Source: SIG587 sp045531585
GTDB lineage: Bacteria > Bacillota > Clostridia > Oscillospirales > Acutalibacteraceae
DNA length: 7,269 nt
Assembly (NCBI GenBank): GCA_045531585.1
Contig: JAZSEH010000026.1
Coordinates: forward strand, 1 to 7,269
Reading direction: 5' to 3'
Shown: positions 6,833 to 7,269 of the stretch, piece by piece
How the letters are laid out: each line of letters opens with the position of its first letter
Position numbering within the stretch: position 1 is the first letter of the stretch
Notes under the pieces: generated by a model
What the model saw: the letters and a program-made list of their open reading frames with translations, nothing else
What the model was told of the DNA's origin: nothing
Database searches by the model: none
Translations under genes and position numbers: made by a program

Positions 6833-6919
6833 GGAGAGGTGTCCGAGCGGTTTAAGGAGCTGGTCTTGAAAACCAGTGACTCGCAAGAGCCAAGGGTTCG
6901 AATCCCTTCCTCTCCGCCA
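6833..6919 (+). tRNA. tRNA-Ser (anticodon UGA)
   Basis: This 87-base class II tRNA has an encoded CCA. The acceptor stem GGAGAGG (6833-6839) pairs with CCTCTCC (6909-6915), the discriminator is G6916, and CCA is at 6917-6919. The anticodon arm is CTGGT-CTTGAAA-ACCAG (6860-6876) with anticodon TGA at 6867-6869, which reads UCA and, with U34 modification, other UCN codons. The T arm is AAGGG-TTCGAAT-CCCTT (6892-6908). The long variable arm (6877-6891) contains a small CTC/GAG stem, as expected for tRNA-Ser. Confidence 0.98.
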
Positions 6920-6960
6920 ACCTTTTTTAGGGTAATATGTAATAGGTAAATCGCGAATTT

Positions 6961-7051
6961 GGAGTAGTACTCAAGTTGGTGACGAGGCGCCCCTGCTAAG
7001 GGCGTAGGTCGGGTAACCGGCGCGAGAGTTCGAGTCTCTCCTACTCCGCCA
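6961..7051 (+). tRNA. tRNA-Ser (anticodon GCU)
   Basis: This 91-base class II tRNA has an encoded CCA. The acceptor GGAGTAG (6961-6967) pairs with CTACTCC (7041-7047), the discriminator is G7048, and CCA is at 7049-7051. The anticodon arm is CGCCC-CTGCTAA-GGGCG (6988-7004) with anticodon GCT at 6995-6997, reading AGC and AGU. The T arm is GAGAG-TTCGAGT-CTCTC (7024-7040). The 19-base variable arm (7005-7023) forms CGG-GTAA-CCG. It lies 41 bases after the first tRNA-Ser with no promoter or terminator visible between them, so both likely come from one precursor. Confidence 0.98.
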
Positions 7052-7059
7052 TTTAATAG

Positions 7060-7092
7060 AAGCATTGCCGAAAGGCAGTGCTTTTAATTTTT
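7060..7092 (+). terminator. Rho-independent terminator of the tRNA-Ser unit
   Basis: AAGCATTGCC (7060-7069) and GGCAGTGCTT (7074-7083) form a 10-bp stem with one G-U pair and a GAAA tetraloop. The stem is followed by a T-rich tail interrupted by two A's (TTTT-AA-TTTTT). It lies 8 bases after the CCA of tRNA-Ser(GCU) and separates that unit from argG. Confidence 0.88.
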
Positions 7093-7124
7093 GTGAGGTT
7101 TTTGTGTTTTTTTCGTGTAAATAG

Positions 7125-7138
7125 TGAAATGCATTTCA
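7125..7138. promoter_or_regulatory. Candidate ArgR/AhrC operator (ARG box) upstream of argG
   Basis: TGAAATGCATTTCA is a perfect 14-bp palindrome, 23 bases before the argG ATG. Its TGAA-N6-TTCA skeleton matches the ARG box recognised by ArgR/AhrC (roughly TGAATWWWWATTCA), and the right flank continues AAG as in Bacillus-type boxes. The centre ATGCAT is less AT-rich than consensus. No clear argG promoter is seen: TAAATA at 7118-7123 could be a -10, but no well-spaced -35 accompanies it. Repression by arginine is an inference from position and pattern. Confidence 0.5.
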
Positions 7139-7161
7139 AGATTTGTGAAAGGAGCGAAGAA

Positions 7162-7269
7162 ATGAAAAAGGAAGATATCAAAAAAGTTGTACTGGCATAT
7201 TCAGGAGGATTAGACACATCTATCATCATTCCATGGCTGAAAGAGAATTAAAACAACTGCGAAGTCATT
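7162..7269 (+). pseudogene. argG: argG 5' end (argininosuccinate synthase), interrupted by an in-frame TAA at codon 30
   Basis: ArgG condenses citrulline and aspartate with ATP to argininosuccinate, the penultimate step of arginine synthesis. ATG at 7162 has AAAGGAG (7148-7154) seven bases upstream. The first 29 codons give an unmistakable ArgG N-terminus: [14 protein letters not shown] with the PP-loop SGGLDTS (14-20), then IIIPWLKEN. Codon 30 (7249-7251) is TAA, yet the same frame continues with NNCEVI to the window end. The family normally reads KENY(N)NCEVI, so a Tyr codon (TAT or TAC) appears changed to stop by a single base. The window ends 18 bases later and the rest of the roughly 400-residue gene is not visible. 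TAA ends other genes here, so recoding is unlikely. It is either a nonsense mutation or a base-calling or assembly error; the identity of the gene is secure, its broken state less so. Confidence 0.85.

Noticed and set aside
6823..7065. An 80-codon minus-strand open frame with GGEEGIRTLG-like sequence
   Set aside because: It is the antisense of the two tRNA-Ser genes. This string is a well-known spurious translation of tRNA-Ser antisense and has no ribosome site or independent support.
1..7269. Mobile elements, CRISPR arrays, toxin-antitoxin or defence genes
   Set aside because: No direct repeat array, terminal inverted repeat, transposase, integrase or defence-type protein is visible on either strand. 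All sizeable open frames outside the listed genes are shadows.

Overview
The window looks like a chromosomal segment from an anaerobic Firmicute, most likely an uncultured member of the Clostridia. The evidence is the moderately AT-rich sequence, the strong AGGAGG-type ribosome binding sites, the gene styles (a Cthe_2159-like surface protein end, a PUA-less glutamate 5-kinase, a Na/Pi-PhoU fusion transporter) and tRNAs with encoded CCA. Genus cannot be assigned from the sequence alone.

Layout. Bases 1-162 hold the C-terminal end of a plus-strand secreted or surface-type protein. It converges on a long minus-strand gene train, and the two are separated by a near-perfect bidirectional terminator at 240-275. 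The minus-strand train, read from right to left, is proB (6175-5405), proA (5405-4155), proC (4149-3343), a Na/Pi-cotransporter-PhoU protein (3248-1566) and an ArsB/NhaD-type permease (1561-287). proB and proA overlap by one base (TAATG), proA and proC are 5 bp apart, and the two transporter genes are 4 bp apart. A 94-bp gap without a visible terminator separates the proline genes from the transporters, so read-through to 240-275 is plausible. proB, proA and proC encode the complete glutamate-to-proline route: glutamate, glutamyl-5-phosphate, glutamate-5-semialdehyde/P5C, proline.

Divergent from proB is a plus-strand tspO (TspO/MBR family, 6296-6769). The two genes are fired by predicted back-to-back promoters that appear to share one -35 hexamer. 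A separate plus-strand unit follows: a strong extended -10 promoter (6791-6819), tRNA-Ser(UGA), tRNA-Ser(GCU) and a GAAA-loop terminator (7060-7092).

The window ends in the first 36 codons of argG (argininosuccinate synthase). A perfect TGAA-N6-TTCA palindrome resembling an ArgR/AhrC box precedes it. The argG reading frame is broken by an in-frame TAA at 7249-7251 where the family normally has tyrosine, with homologous coding continuing after it. This is the most notable anomaly here and is either a real nonsense mutation or a sequence error near the window end.

I see no mobile element, CRISPR array, defence system or clearly novel gene system. Most of the window is housekeeping, and the findings concern regulatory architecture, the gene neighbourhood and the broken argG.
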